The notes under the pieces were generated by a model, which saw nothing but the letters and a program-made list of their open reading frames with translations, searched no databases and had not been told where the DNA came from. From Neisseria weaveri (GTDB lineage Bacteria > Pseudomonadota > Gammaproteobacteria > Burkholderiales > Neisseriaceae): a stretch of DNA of 64,000 nt. The translations under genes and the position numbers were made by a program. Where the stretch lies: contig NZ_LR134533.1 in the NCBI RefSeq assembly GCF_900638685.1, positions 1,674,001 to 1,738,000 on the forward strand, read 5' to 3'. Below, piece by piece: positions 27,770 through 37,319 of this stretch (position 1 is the first letter of the stretch; every line of letters starts with the position of its first letter).

Positions 27770-28597
27770 ATGGCTGTTTTAATTACAGGGGCGTCGGCCG
27801 GCTTCGGCGAAGAAATGTGCCGTGTGTTTGTGGAAGCAGGCTATGATGTGATCGGTGCTGCGCGGCGTTTGGATAAACTCGAAGTGATGAGAAGCGAGTT
27901 GGGCGAGCGTTTTTATCCGTTGCAGATGGATATGGCCGACACGGTTTCGATTGACTCGGCTTTGGCTTCTTTGCCGGAAGGATTTAAAAATATCGACTGT
28001 TTGATTAACAATGCCGGTTTGGCTTTGGGCTTGGATCCTGCTGCGGAAGCGGATTTCGCTGACTGGCAGACGATGATTCAAACCAATATCATCGGTTTGA
28101 CATATTTGACGCGCCAAGTGTTGCCGAAAATGGTTGAGAAAAAACAGGGATATATCATTAATTTGGGTTCGATTGCGGGAACGTATCCCTACCCGGGCGG
28201 TAATGTTTACGGAGCGACTAAAGCGTATGTGCGCCAATTCAGCCTGAATTTGCGTGCGGATTTGGCGGGAACGGGCGTGCGTGTCAGCAACATCGAGCCG
28301 GGCTTATGCGGTGATACCGAGTTTTCAAACGTGCGTTTTAAAGGTGATGACGAACGTGCGGCCAAGTTGTATGAAAATGTGGAATTTATCCGTCCGCGCG
28401 ATATTGCAGAAACGGCTTTGTGGCTGTACCGCCGTCCGGCGCATATGAATGTGAATGCGATTGAAATCATGCCGGTGGCTCAGAGCTTCGGTGCGTTGCC
28501 GGTGTTCCGTAAAGCGGCCGTGCCGGCGGAGACGGGCAGCGATTTCGATAAACGCAGTACATCGCTGTTCCAGAAAATTAAAGGCTGGTTTAAATAA
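27770..28597 (+). CDS. SDR family oxidoreductase, YdfG-like
   Basis: The Rossmann motif GASAGFGEEMCR, the NNAG motif and the catalytic YGATKAYVRQ mark a classical short-chain dehydrogenase. The IEPGLCGDTEFSNVRFKGD segment resembles E. coli YdfG, an NADP-dependent 3-hydroxy acid (serine/allo-threonine) dehydrogenase. At 275 residues it has an extra C-terminal tail of about 25 residues compared with YdfG. The start has a strong AAGGAGAG. The substrate is unknown. Confidence 0.85.
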   Translation: MAVLITGASAGFGEEMCRVFVEAGYDVIGAARRLDKLEVMRSELGERFYPLQMDMADTVSIDSALASLPEGFKNIDCLINNAGLALGLDPAAEADFADWQTMIQTNIIGLTYLTRQVLPKMVEKKQGYIINLGSIAGTYPYPGGNVYGATKAYVRQFSLNLRADLAGTGVRVSNIEPGLCGDTEFSNVRFKGDDERAAKLYENVEFIRPRDIAETALWLYRRPAHMNVNAIEIMPVAQSFGALPVFRKAAVPAETGSDFDKRSTSLFQKIKGWFK

Positions 28598-28664
28598 TCG
28601 GACGAAACGGTTTGCAGTATTAAATAAAGTGAATAGGGTAAACCGGTTTATCCATTGAAGTAAA

Positions 28665-28693
28665 AAGGCCGTCTGAAAATTTCAGACGGCCTT
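28665..28693. terminator. DUS-pair terminator between SDR and DUF2254 genes
   Basis: A 14-bp inverted AG-DUS stem (28665-28678/28680-28693) separates two convergent genes. Confidence 0.8.
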
Positions 28694-28704
28694 GTTTCGT
28701 AGGG

Positions 28705-29958
28705 TTAATGCGCTGATGTATTGAAATAGCGTTGGTGTGCTTCTTGAATGGCTTTGGCATCTTCATCGAAATCGAAAGCGTTCAGATTGCGTTTCAGCGA
28801 GTAAGCGGCTTCATCTTTGGCTGCTTGAGAGAGGGCTTGAGTCGGCGCGTGTTGGTAAATGGTTGCCAACATACGTTGCAGCCAAATGCTGACCTCGATG
28901 TTGCCGGCGCTGTCTCGGGCAATCGGGCGGATGGCGTCGGTGATGAATTTTTCTTCGTCTAACGCAACAATGCTGATGCGGTCGAAATTGTCTTTGCGCT
29001 CGCTTTCGGGAACTTGCTCAATCAGCAGTTCGCTAATCAGCATCAATACGGCAAATGCGGTACCGGGATCGTTTACGGCAGGTGACATGGCGCGTTGGGC
29101 GACTTCGCTGAGTACGGAAAAACCGAAGCGCGGGTCTTGGTCGAAGCTGCGTTGGCGTTGGGTGATGAAGAAACCGTTGATTTTTTCAGTCGATACCGTT
29201 GTAGTCTGTTTGGGCAGCAGCAGGGCAATCGGTTCGTTTTTTACCAATAGTTCGCCCGGACGCACGGTGATGTGGATGTGAAATTCGTTTTCTTCCGCAC
29301 AAGCTTGCAGGCCTTTGAAGTTGATGTTGGTCAGATAACCGTTTTGCTCCGCATAAATCGGCTGCGCCCTTTCCAAACCGGCGGCGCGCCAAGTGGCATT
29401 CATATCGGGTGCTTGGCGGTATTCGTGCATGCCTTTTTCTGCAGCTTGGCGGATTTTATCCAAAGTGTTTTGCAGACGGCCTAAGCCTGAAAGGGTGTGC
29501 ACCCAACGGATTAAAGTGGTAATCACGTAAGCCAGGACAATCAGCGTGCTGATAAACAAAAGGAAACGGCCGCTGCTGCCGTAAATGCCCATACTTAAGG
29601 CGATTTTGGCAATCACGGCATAAATAAAAGCGGAAATAAAGCTGGCAATGGCAGTCCGCGTTCCGTTATCGGCCATGATTAATTCGGTTGCACGCGGAGT
29701 GGCCCCACCTGATGCAGAAGCAAAGGCGGAAACCATAATCGACAGAGAAAATGTGCTGACGGCCAACATGCTTGAAGAAATGATGCTGAGTAAATCCTGA
29801 ATCGTGTCGGCTTCGATATTCGGAAAAATATCGGCAGGCAGCCAGAATGAAGCCCAGTAGGAAGCCAATGCCATAATGACCGCCAAAACCGCACCGATTG
29901 TCGGTGTTACCCATAATGTGTTACTTGGTTTTTTCAACCATAAAAGAAATGCGTACAT
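28705..29958 (-). CDS. DUF2254 membrane protein
   Basis: The 417-residue protein has four membrane helices in its first 170 residues and a cytoplasmic or periplasmic C-terminal part with the conserved stretch FGFSVLSEVAQRAMSPAVNDPGTA, which marks DUF2254. Its function is not known. It stands alone, divergent from the zur-type gene and convergent with the SDR. Confidence 0.82.
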   Translation of the reverse strand: MYAFLLWLKKPSNTLWVTPTIGAVLAVIMALASYWASFWLPADIFPNIEADTIQDLLSIISSSMLAVSTFSLSIMVSAFASASGGATPRATELIMADNGTRTAIASFISAFIYAVIAKIALSMGIYGSSGRFLLFISTLIVLAYVITTLIRWVHTLSGLGRLQNTLDKIRQAAEKGMHEYRQAPDMNATWRAAGLERAQPIYAEQNGYLTNINFKGLQACAEENEFHIHITVRPGELLVKNEPIALLLPKQTTTVSTEKINGFFITQRQRSFDQDPRFGFSVLSEVAQRAMSPAVNDPGTAFAVLMLISELLIEQVPESERKDNFDRISIVALDEEKFITDAIRPIARDSAGNIEVSIWLQRMLATIYQHAPTQALSQAAKDEAAYSLKRNLNAFDFDEDAKAIQEAHQRYFNTSAH

Positions 29959-30038
29959 AGTTTTATTAATGAATTGATGTGGAGAAAACCGATGATTCTA
30001 GCATAGACTCCCGTACTGATATATAAATTGGTTTAGGC

Positions 30039-30044
30039 TATAAT
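30039..30044 (+). promoter_or_regulatory. -10 element before zur
   Basis: A TATAAT lies 30 bases before the zur start. No clear -35 is seen, and I found no convincing Zur palindrome in this gap. Confidence 0.4.
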
Positions 30045-30073
30045 GTGGTTTTTATTGCGTATTTAAGAGCAAA

Positions 30074-30550
30074 GTGGCAGCGAAAGCTATGAAAGAAAAA
30101 ATTTTGAAGCAGTGCCGTGCGGCAGGCGTACAAGTTACCGCTTTGCGCGAACAGGTGTTGGATATTGTGCTGCAGCAAACCGGTGTGATTAAGGCATACA
30201 GCGTATTGGCGAAAATGCAGCAGGATTCAGACGGCGTGGTTGCTCCGCCTACCGCTTACCGTGCTTTAGACTTCTGGGCGGAACAGGGCGTGCTGCATAA
30301 AATTCCCGCAGTGAACGGCTATGTTTTGTGCAGCCATGCACAACACGAATGCGGACATCATTGTCATGGTATGGATGAATCTGAACATCACAGTGCGTTT
30401 ATTTTGGTGTGCACCCAATGCGGCAAAGTCGATGAACAGACACTCAGTAAAGAGTGGGCGGCATTGTGCAGGGGTGTGGCAGACAGCGGTTTTGTATTGA
30501 ATGAAGAACATGTGGTGTTGACAGGGGTTTGCCGACAATGTCAGAAGTGA
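30074..30550 (+). CDS. zur: Fur-family regulator, probably Zur
   Basis: The winged-helix part (VTALREQVLDIVLQQ, APPTAYRALDFWAEQGVLHKI) is followed by a metal-binding domain with ECGHHCHGMDESEHHS, CTQCGK and CRQCQK. The two CxxC pairs form the structural zinc site and the His-rich stretch suits Zur rather than Fur. Zur represses zinc uptake genes when zinc is plentiful. The gene overlaps the next one, a COG0523 metal chaperone typical of Zur regulons, which supports Zur. The GTG at 30074 or the ATG at 30089 could be the start. Confidence 0.82.
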   Translation: MAAKAMKEKILKQCRAAGVQVTALREQVLDIVLQQTGVIKAYSVLAKMQQDSDGVVAPPTAYRALDFWAEQGVLHKIPAVNGYVLCSHAQHECGHHCHGMDESEHHSAFILVCTQCGKVDEQTLSKEWAALCRGVADSGFVLNEEHVVLTGVCRQCQK

Positions 30551-31464
30551 AAAAAACAAAAGTACATTTGCTTTCCGGATTTTTGGGAACAGGTAAAACA
30601 ACGGCTTTGCGAAGCTTGATGGCGCAAAAAGACCCTCATGAAAAGTGGGTCATCATTGTGAATGAGTTTGGAGAAATCGGCATTGACGGCGCGGTATTGG
30701 GCGATGACGGTATTCCGGTGGCCGAGATTTCAGGTGGCTGTTTGTGTTGTACTGCCGGTTCGCAAATGGGTGAAACGGTTTTTAAAATGTTGAGCGGCAA
30801 CCGTCCCGACCGCTTGATGATCGAAGCCAGCGGTTTGGCACATGCCGCATCGGTGATTGATGAATTGAAAGCGCCGCCTTTGAACGAGATGGTAGAAATC
30901 GGTGCGGTTTTTACCGTTGTTGATCCGAGACAGTTTATTAATCCCGATTATTTTCAACAAGCTTTGTATAAAGACCAAATCGGCGTATGCGATGTTTTAC
31001 TGGCAAGTAAAGCAGATTTGTGTACGCCGGAGCAAATGGCGGAATTTCGTGAGCGTGCAGAAAAGCTGTTCCCTCCCAAGGCCTTGATAGCCGAGGTAGA
31101 AAATGCACAAGTAAAACCGGAGTGGCTGGATATTCCGGTGGTGGAAAAATCGCGTTACCGTTTGAAAGCTTTGCCCGATAATACGATGGGTTTTCAGTCG
31201 CAAGGCTTTACTTTCCCTGCCGGGCGCGATTTTGACGGAGAGCGCTTGACCGATTTCTTCAACCGCTTGCCTGAAATGACGGAAGGCTTAGTTCGTGCTA
31301 AAGGTGTGTTTCAAGTGTTGGGTACATGGGTTTGGCTGAATTGGGTTGACGGACAGTGGGGGGCGAGTCAGGTTTCATGGCGGAGGGATAGCCGGTTTGA
31401 GTTGATAGCCAAGTCGTTTGATGCGGATCTGATCGAACGGAAACTGCAGGAAGCTTTAGAATAA
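30538..31464 (+). CDS. COG0523/CobW-family GTP-binding metal chaperone
   Basis: The P-loop GFLGTGKTT, NEFGEIGIDG and the metal motif SGGCLCC identify a G3E GTPase of the COG0523 group, whose members deliver or allocate zinc (others nickel or cobalt). LLASKADL gives the guanine-specificity motif. ATG 30538 overlaps the end of zur by 13 bases, so translation is probably coupled. A role in zinc limitation is inferred from this neighbour. A DUS terminator follows, now cut by an insertion sequence. Confidence 0.85.
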   Translation: MSEVKKTKVHLLSGFLGTGKTTALRSLMAQKDPHEKWVIIVNEFGEIGIDGAVLGDDGIPVAEISGGCLCCTAGSQMGETVFKMLSGNRPDRLMIEASGLAHAASVIDELKAPPLNEMVEIGAVFTVVDPRQFINPDYFQQALYKDQIGVCDVLLASKADLCTPEQMAEFRERAEKLFPPKALIAEVENAQVKPEWLDIPVVEKSRYRLKALPDNTMGFQSQGFTFPAGRDFDGERLTDFFNRLPEMTEGLVRAKGVFQVLGTWVWLNWVDGQWGASQVSWRRDSRFELIAKSFDADLIERKLQEALE

Positions 31465-31477
31465 AACATATGCAGGT

Positions 31478-31509
31478 AAAAAAGGCCGTCTGAAATTTTC
31501 AGACGGCCT
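31478..31509. terminator. DUS-pair terminator split by the insertion sequence
   Basis: The left arm and most of the right arm of an inverted AG-DUS hairpin end at 31509 where the IS begins; GGCCTTTTTAAT on the far side (from 32710) completes it. The T-run is now separated from the stem by 1200 bp. Confidence 0.8.
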
Positions 31510-32709
31510 GAGACCTTTGCAAAATAGCCCCTATACCCAACAGCTGGGGCCAAAACACAGGATTTCGGCTGTTTTCCGTTCTAAATATCCCCTTTATTCC
31601 CCTCAAATACCCGATAATCGGGTATCTGAGCTGCCTTTCAGATGGCAACAGGCGCACGTAGCCTGTTGGCTGCTTTCAGCAGGTTCAAACACATCGCCTT
31701 CAGATGGCTTTGCGCACTCACTTTGCTCAGACCAAAATAAGTTGCCCGGGCATGGCGGAATTTACGGTGCAGCGTACCAAAGCTTTGTTCGACCACATAA
31801 CGGGTTTTCGATAAGTGTCGGTTACGTTTGGTTTGAGCTTCCGTCAACGGCCGGTTGCGGTGGGATTTGCACATGATGCCGTCCCGCAACTGATGTTCTT
31901 CCAGATGTTGCCGGTTTTCCATACTGTCGTAGCCTTTATCGGCATAGACAGTCGTGTCTTGGGCTAGGCCTTCCAACAAAGGCAGCAGGTGTTTGCACTC
32001 ATGGGCATTGGCGGCAGTGATGTGCAGTTTCTCAATATAGCCTTCCGCATCGGTGCGGGTGTGTTGTTTGTAGCCCAGCCTGTATCGCCCGTCTTTCTTC
32101 ACCCAACGGGCACCGCTGTCTTTACTCGGTGTGGTTTGGCTGTTGACTTGCCCTTCGTCATCCACTTCTATGGCCTGACGTTGTTTGCCGCCGGCCGTCT
32201 GAATAATGGTAGCGTCAACGATGGCGGCGGATGCTTTCTCTACTTTTAAACCCTTGTCAGTCAGTTGGCGGTTAATCAGATCCAGTAATTCGGCCAAGGT
32301 GTTGTCTTGCGCCGGCCGGTTGCGGTAACGGCATAAGGTGCTGTGATCGGGGATGCTCAGTTCGTCAAAACGGCAAAACAGATGGAAATCGATGCGGGTA
32401 ATGAGGCTGTGTTCGAGTTCGGGATCGGAAAGGCTGTGCCATTGGCCGAGTAAAACGGCTTTGAACATGGACAGCAGGGGATAGGCGGGACGGCCGCGGT
32501 GGTCTCGAAGGTAACGGGTTCTTTGATGGTTGAGGTAATGCTCGATCGGTTGCCAATCAATCACCTGCTCCAGCTTCAGTAGAGGAAAGCGGTCGATGTG
32601 TTTGGCAATCATGGCTTGTGCGGTTTGCTGAAAGAAGGTGCTCATGAAAAATCCCCTAAATGTCTTGGGAGGGAATTTAGGGGATTGTGGGGAATTTTGC
32701 AAAGGTCTC
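31510..32709 (-). mobile_element. IS5-family element, IS1106-like, 1200 bp
   Basis: The ends are inverted repeats that begin GAGACCTTTGCAAAAT (left from 31510, right reading in from 32709). A 5-bp GGCCT flanks both sides and is probably the target duplication: joining the flanks with one copy restores a perfect DUS hairpin. The transposase frame is intact, so the element may be active. Confidence 0.92.
31638..32645 (-). CDS. IS5-family transposase (IS1106-like)
   Basis: The 335-residue DDE transposase has Asp in AAIVDATIIQTAG, Asp in TVYADKGYDS and Glu in RYVVEQSFGTLHRK. The opening MSTFFQQTAQAMIAKHIDRF matches IS1106 transposases of Neisseria as I remember them. ATG 32645 is chosen; the frame extends to 32702 inside the right inverted repeat region. 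No frameshift is seen. Confidence 0.92.
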   Translation of the reverse strand: MSTFFQQTAQAMIAKHIDRFPLLKLEQVIDWQPIEHYLNHQRTRYLRDHRGRPAYPLLSMFKAVLLGQWHSLSDPELEHSLITRIDFHLFCRFDELSIPDHSTLCRYRNRPAQDNTLAELLDLINRQLTDKGLKVEKASAAIVDATIIQTAGGKQRQAIEVDDEGQVNSQTTPSKDSGARWVKKDGRYRLGYKQHTRTDAEGYIEKLHITAANAHECKHLLPLLEGLAQDTTVYADKGYDSMENRQHLEEHQLRDGIMCKSHRNRPLTEAQTKRNRHLSKTRYVVEQSFGTLHRKFRHARATYFGLSKVSAQSHLKAMCLNLLKAANRLRAPVAI

Positions 32710-32942
32710 GGCCTTTTTAATAAATATTCTGTATGAAGTTATCGGTAGGTTTTGTGGCTTGAAAGTTAATTGGATTTAAGCGGTGCTGTTTCGGCAGTAT
32801 GGATCGGCTGTGTATTGCGGATGTGTGTAATCGTTGGAAGTAAGATTGTTTTTATTGACAGAAAAAGATTGTCGGATTGTGGTAATTAATAAAGTTGATA
32901 GGATTGGAATTTTGTCGAAGATAAAAACAACAAATGCAAAAA

Positions 32943-32974
32943 TAAAATCCCTATCGTTGTCGATAGGGATTTTA
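32943..32974 (-). terminator. Terminator of tRNA-Glu gene 2
   Basis: A perfect 14-bp stem (32943-32956/32961-32974), TTGT loop and T-rich end on the minus strand lie 7 bases beyond the tRNA. Confidence 0.8.
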
Positions 32975-32981
32975 TGATAAC

Positions 32982-33056
32982 TGGCACGCCCACGGGGAAT
33001 CGAACCCCGGTTACCGCCGTGAAAGGGCGATGTCCTAACCGCTAGACGATGGGCGC
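32982..33056 (-). tRNA. tRNA-Glu (anticodon TTC), copy 2
   Basis: It has the same acceptor and anticodon arms as copy 1, with D-arm AGCGGTTAGGAC (one base shorter) and T-loop TTCGATT; 75 nt with encoded CCA. It lies 16 bases after tRNA-Arg in one transcript. Confidence 0.95.
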
Positions 33057-33072
33057 GGATAAAAAAGTTTTT

Positions 33073-33149
33073 TGGCGCACCCGGAGCGATTCGAACGCCC
33101 GACCCTCTGGTTCGTAGCCAGATACTCTATCCAACTGAGCTACGGGTGC
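33073..33149 (-). tRNA. tRNA-Arg (anticodon ACG)
   Basis: The minus strand has acceptor GCACCCG/CGGGTGC, D-arm GCTCAGTTGGATAGAGT, anticodon loop CTACGAA, T-loop TTCGAAT and encoded CCA; 77 nt. The A at position 34 would be edited to inosine by TadA. Confidence 0.95.
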
Positions 33150-33263
33150 GAGAAAGATTTGAATTATAGGTATAGGCGTATTTTCTGTCAAGCTCCGAAT
33201 CGCAATAAATTCTAAAAAAGTGTAGAATGCGCGGTTGTTGTTTGAATTTAATCGGAAAATAAA

Positions 33264-34655
33264 ATGGCGTTGGTGTCGCGTTGGTTGCATTTGGCCAATT
33301 CTTTTTTACAGTTGAACCGCCCTGTTGTGGTTGTCGATTTGGAAACGACAGGAGGAAATATGCTGCAGGACAGGATAACCGAGATTGCTTTGCTGCGTTT
33401 TGAAGCAGGGGAAGTTAAGGCTTATGAATGGCTGGTTAATCCTTTGCAGCCCATTCCTGTTTTTATTTCCGGACTAACGGGAATTACCGATGAGATGGTG
33501 GCGGGTGCGCCGACTTTTGCGGAAATTGCGGAAGAGCTTTTGCCGTTGTTGCGAGGTGCATTGGTTGTGGCGCATAACAGTAGGTTTGATTATACCTTTT
33601 TATGTCATGAATTCCGTCGTGCCGGTTTGGATTTTGGCACGGCGGCGGTATGCACGGTTCAATTGTCGCGCAGCCTGTATCCTGAATTTTTCAAACACAA
33701 TTTAGACAGTATTATCGAGCGTTTCGGAATTGAGGCCGACAGCCGCCACCGTGCTATGACGGATGTGTTGGCATTGGTTGATTTTATGGAATTGAGTTTA
33801 AAGGAAAAAGGAAGGGAAATTTGGCTGAAGCAGTTTGCCGCCTTGATGAATCCGAAAGCATTGCCTGTTGGGTTGCCGTCTAAGTTGGCTGCTCAGTTGG
33901 AAGCATTGTCGGACGGTGTCGGTGTGTTGGTGTGGTTGGATCGTGAAGACCGGGCGTTGGCCGTTCGTGCCCACGAGCGTGCTTATATGGAAACGGCTGC
34001 GATGTTGAACGGCAAAAACCGACCGGGTTTTATTGAGTCGGCAGACAGTGTGCGTTTTGTGCCCGCATATGGGCGGTTGCATGCCGTATGGCTGAAAGCT
34101 CAGCTGATGGATGAATATGGTTTGAGGCCGTCTGAAAATCCGGGAAGGTATTTTACGGTGCGTTTTGTGGCGGATGAATACCGGCGTTTGCAGGCCAGAA
34201 TAGTGGGTTTGGCTAACGGTTGTTTTACTTTTCCGCCGAATGGGCTGTTTCTGCATAAAAAATCTGCAAAAAGTGCGTTGCTGGAGTGGGCGCGTTGCTA
34301 TGGTTTGTGTCCGCAGTCTTTGAATATATTGCCTTCGGGTCATGGGGAGGGCAATGTGTGTCCGGTGAGTGAATTGGGACAATGCGACGGTTTGTGCCGC
34401 ACTGCACAAAGGGTAGATGAATTGAATGTCAAAATCCAAGACAAGGCAGGACATCTTCCGGTTGCGGATTGGGGTAGGGCGCATGAGTTGGAGATTGTGG
34501 AGCAGGATGCCGTATCGGGTAGGGAAGTGGTGCTGTTGTGCAAAGGCGGGGCTTTGGCTTTACCGGGTGGGCGTTGGTATTTTGATGATGAGTTGCCGGG
34601 TATTTTGAAAGCCAAATTGAAAAAAGGGCAGGAGGAAGTCAAAGTGGTTTTTTAA
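33264..34655 (+). CDS. DnaQ-like 3'-5' exonuclease with degenerate GIY-YIG/Cho-like tail
   Basis: Residues 18-185 are a DEDDh exonuclease: VVDLETTG (ExoI), AHNSRFDYTFL (ExoII) and HRAMTDVLAL (ExoIII). The remaining 270 residues follow the layout of DnaQ-UvrC/Cho fusions: a region VGVLVWLDREDRALAVRAHE at the place of the GIY-YIG core, HAVWLKAQLMDEYG at its end, and a cysteine set in CPVSELGQCDGLC like that of Cho. The core GIY and YIG tripeptides are not recognisable, so nuclease activity of the tail is doubtful. It probably acts in DNA repair. A DUS is in frame at 34125-34136. Confidence 0.8.
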   Translation: MALVSRWLHLANSFLQLNRPVVVVDLETTGGNMLQDRITEIALLRFEAGEVKAYEWLVNPLQPIPVFISGLTGITDEMVAGAPTFAEIAEELLPLLRGALVVAHNSRFDYTFLCHEFRRAGLDFGTAAVCTVQLSRSLYPEFFKHNLDSIIERFGIEADSRHRAMTDVLALVDFMELSLKEKGREIWLKQFAALMNPKALPVGLPSKLAAQLEALSDGVGVLVWLDREDRALAVRAHERAYMETAAMLNGKNRPGFIESADSVRFVPAYGRLHAVWLKAQLMDEYGLRPSENPGRYFTVRFVADEYRRLQARIVGLANGCFTFPPNGLFLHKKSAKSALLEWARCYGLCPQSLNILPSGHGEGNVCPVSELGQCDGLCRTAQRVDELNVKIQDKAGHLPVADWGRAHELEIVEQDAVSGREVVLLCKGGALALPGGRWYFDDELPGILKAKLKKGQEEVKVVF

Positions 34656-34810
34656 ATATTGGGTACGGTACTTTGATTGGTAGGGTTGGAGTTCGGCGTT
34701 GCTGAGCCTTGGCAGTCAGATAAGTTGTGTCGTGAAATATCTTAGTGGAGTCGGGTTTGGCAGAAGCCGATAAGGTGGTTTTTTATATTGAACGAGATTG
34801 ATTTTATGAA

Positions 34811-34845
34811 CAAAAGGCCGTCTGAAATTTTCAGACGGCCTTTTG
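34811..34845. terminator. DUS-pair terminator between exonuclease gene and htpX
   Basis: A 17-bp perfect stem (34811-34827/34829-34845) lies between convergent genes. Confidence 0.8.
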
Positions 34846-34849
34846 TTTA

Positions 34850-35698
34850 TTACATTTGTTTCAATGTGGCAATGCGGTTTTCCAATGTGGGATGGGTGCT
34901 GAGCCAGGAATCTTTGGCAGGTTCGCTTGGAGAAATCCCCATGGCAGCCATTTCTTTCGGCAAAATACCGGGTTTGTCTTTTAAGCGCTGTAAAGCTGCA
35001 ATCATCTTGTGCGGGCCTACCAATTTGGCGGCACCTGCATCGGCGCGGTATTCGCGTTGGCGGCTGAACCACATCACGATAAAGCTGGCAAGGAAGCCGA
35101 ATACGACCTGTAAAACCATGCTTACCATAAAATAAACGGCTTGGGAGCTGGAGGCGTTGCTGCTGCGTGCGATAAAGTCTGCGGCGATGCGTGCCAAGAA
35201 TACGACAAAGGTATTGACCACGCCTTGTATCAACGTCAGCGTTACCATATCGCCGTTGCCGATATGTGCCATTTCGTGTGCCAAAACGGCTTCGACTTCA
35301 TCGGCGGTCATAGATTCCAACAAACCTGTGCTGACTGCAATCAGTGAATTGTTTTTACTGGCTCCGGTAGCGAAAGCGTTGGGCACGGGTGAGTGGTAGA
35401 TGGCAAATTCGGGTGTTTTCAAGTTCCATTGGCGGGCTTGTGATTCTACGGTTCTCAACAGCCATGCTTCGGTTTCGTTGTGCGGATGGGTAATCACTTC
35501 GGCGCCGACCGAGCGCTTGGCCATGGTTTTGGACATCAGTAGGGAAATAATCGAACCGGTAAAGCCGACGACGGCCGAATAGGCGAGCAGGCTGCCTAGA
35601 TCACCGGTTTGGCCGTTGAGACCGAATATGCTCAAAATGGTGCCTAATACGAGCAAAACGGCAATATTGGTGGCTAGAAACAGAACAATACGTTTCAC
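34850..35698 (-). CDS. htpX: Membrane zinc protease HtpX
   Basis: HtpX degrades damaged inner-membrane proteins under envelope stress. Two N-terminal membrane helices, the zinc motif HEMAH in [13 protein letters not shown] and two further helices match the M48B family; 282 residues is usual. The start follows AAAGGAATCACTTCGTG-type sequence with AGGAA. It is monocistronic. Confidence 0.96.
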   Translation of the reverse strand: MKRIVLFLATNIAVLLVLGTILSIFGLNGQTGDLGSLLAYSAVVGFTGSIISLLMSKTMAKRSVGAEVITHPHNETEAWLLRTVESQARQWNLKTPEFAIYHSPVPNAFATGASKNNSLIAVSTGLLESMTADEVEAVLAHEMAHIGNGDMVTLTLIQGVVNTFVVFLARIAADFIARSSNASSSQAVYFMVSMVLQVVFGFLASFIVMWFSRQREYRADAGAAKLVGPHKMIAALQRLKDKPGILPKEMAAMGISPSEPAKDSWLSTHPTLENRIATLKQM

Positions 35699-35929
35699 GA
35701 AGTGATTCCTTTTTCTTGATGTGGTTTGCGAGACTTATTTCGGCATGGCCGTTTTGTTATCAAAATCAACTGTTTGAACAGGTTGGCATTGTCTCAAAAA
35801 GTTGGAAAATAGAAAAGCAGACATCTGTAAAAGGTATGCAAAGTTCAGTTGCGTATGCTTAGGCTAACTTTACGTTTATGATTATTTCGTTTGTTTCTAT
35901 TTTCCGGTGTGTGTAAATAGGTTTAGTTT

Positions 35930-37189
35930 TTATTTTCGGATTTGGCCGTTGCCTAAAACAATCCATTTTTGACTGGTCAGGCCTTGTAAACCGACGGGAC
36001 CGCGAACATGGATTTTATCTGTGGAAATCCCGATTTCCGCACCCAATCCGTATTCGAAGCCGTCTGCAAAACGCGTACTGGCATTCACCATAACGCTGGC
36101 GCTGTCTACCATGCGCAGGAAGATTTGTGCGTTGGCGTAAGATTCTGTAACGATACTGTCGGTATGATGGCTGCCGTGTGTATTGATGTGGTTGACTGCT
36201 TCGCTTAGGGAGTCTACGACACGGATGGATAAGATGGGGCCGAGATATTCGGTTTCCCAGTCTTCAGGTGTGGCGGCTTTGATGTCGGGCAGTACGGCAA
36301 GTGTATTGCCGCAGCCGCGGAGTTCTACGTTTTTTTCGGTAAATTTTTCAGCCAAAACCGGTAACAGTGATGCGGCCAGAGATTGATGAACCAGCAGGGT
36401 TTCCATGGTATTGCAGGTGCCGTAGCGCGAGGTTTTGGCATTGACGGCGATTTCAACGGCTTTGTCTTTATCTGCATCTGCGTCGATGTAAACATGGCAG
36501 ACACCGTCTAAATGTTTGATAACCGGTACTCGTGCTTCGGCGGCAATGCGTGCAACCAGAGATTTTCCGCCTCTTGGGATAATGACGTCGATTAAGTCGG
36601 GGCTTTGCAGCATGATGCCGACGCTTTCGCGGTCGGTGTTTTCAATAAAGCAGACAGAAGCGATGGGCAAGTCGTTTTCATGCAGCGCTTGGGTAATCAG
36701 CTTGGAGATAATCAGATTGCTGTTGAAGGCTTCGCTTCCACCCCGCAAAACGCAGGTATTGCCTGATTTTAAGCAGAGTGCGGCGGCATCGACGGTAACA
36801 TTCGGACGCGATTCGTAAATGATGCCGATAACGCCGAGCGGCACACGCATTTTGCCGATTTGCAGGCCGTTGGCTTTAATGCGGAATTCGTCCATTTCTC
36901 CGACGGGATCCGGCAATGCGGCAATCTGGTGCAGGCCTTCGCACATGCTTTCGATGGTTTTTTTGGTTAGTTTCAGACGATCGAGCAGGGCTTCGTCCAG
37001 TCCTTTGTTTTGTGCATTTTCCAGATCGAGAGCATTCGCTTTCAGGATGTCGTTTTGGTGTTTTTTCAGCAACTCTGCAGTTCTGATCAATGCCGAGTTT
37101 TTCTGTTGCGTAGAGGCAGAGGCCAAAGCGTAGAAGGCTTGTTTGGCTGAAGAAGCTGTTTGCCGCACGTATTCTGATAAGTTTTGCAT
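35930..37189 (-). CDS. proA: Gamma-glutamyl phosphate reductase
   Basis: ProA reduces glutamyl-5-phosphate to the semialdehyde in proline synthesis. The aldehyde dehydrogenase fold shows [21 protein letters not shown] and the active Cys in [17 protein letters not shown] 37189 ([10 protein letters not shown]) follows CAGGGAC and gives 419 residues; the open frame upstream to 37252 has no comparable site. proB is not in the window. Confidence 0.96.
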   Translation of the reverse strand: MQNLSEYVRQTASSAKQAFYALASASTQQKNSALIRTAELLKKHQNDILKANALDLENAQNKGLDEALLDRLKLTKKTIESMCEGLHQIAALPDPVGEMDEFRIKANGLQIGKMRVPLGVIGIIYESRPNVTVDAAALCLKSGNTCVLRGGSEAFNSNLIISKLITQALHENDLPIASVCFIENTDRESVGIMLQSPDLIDVIIPRGGKSLVARIAAEARVPVIKHLDGVCHVYIDADADKDKAVEIAVNAKTSRYGTCNTMETLLVHQSLAASLLPVLAEKFTEKNVELRGCGNTLAVLPDIKAATPEDWETEYLGPILSIRVVDSLSEAVNHINTHGSHHTDSIVTESYANAQIFLRMVDSASVMVNASTRFADGFEYGLGAEIGISTDKIHVRGPVGLQGLTSQKWIVLGNGQIRK

Positions 37190-37260
37190 AGAGTCCCTGT
37201 AATGCCGGATAGTGAAAAAGGGCATAATAAACTTTGTTGCTTCGTTCGGCAATGCTTGAG

Positions 37261-37287
37261 AGGCCGTCTGAAATTTTCAGACGGCCT
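37261..37287. terminator. DUS-pair terminator between hemN and proA
   Basis: A 13-bp inverted AG-DUS stem (37261-37273/37275-37287) follows the hemN stop by 33 bases on the minus strand. Confidence 0.7.
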
Positions 37288-37319
37288 TAAGGGGGAAAGT
37301 TTGGCATACCCGTATATTT

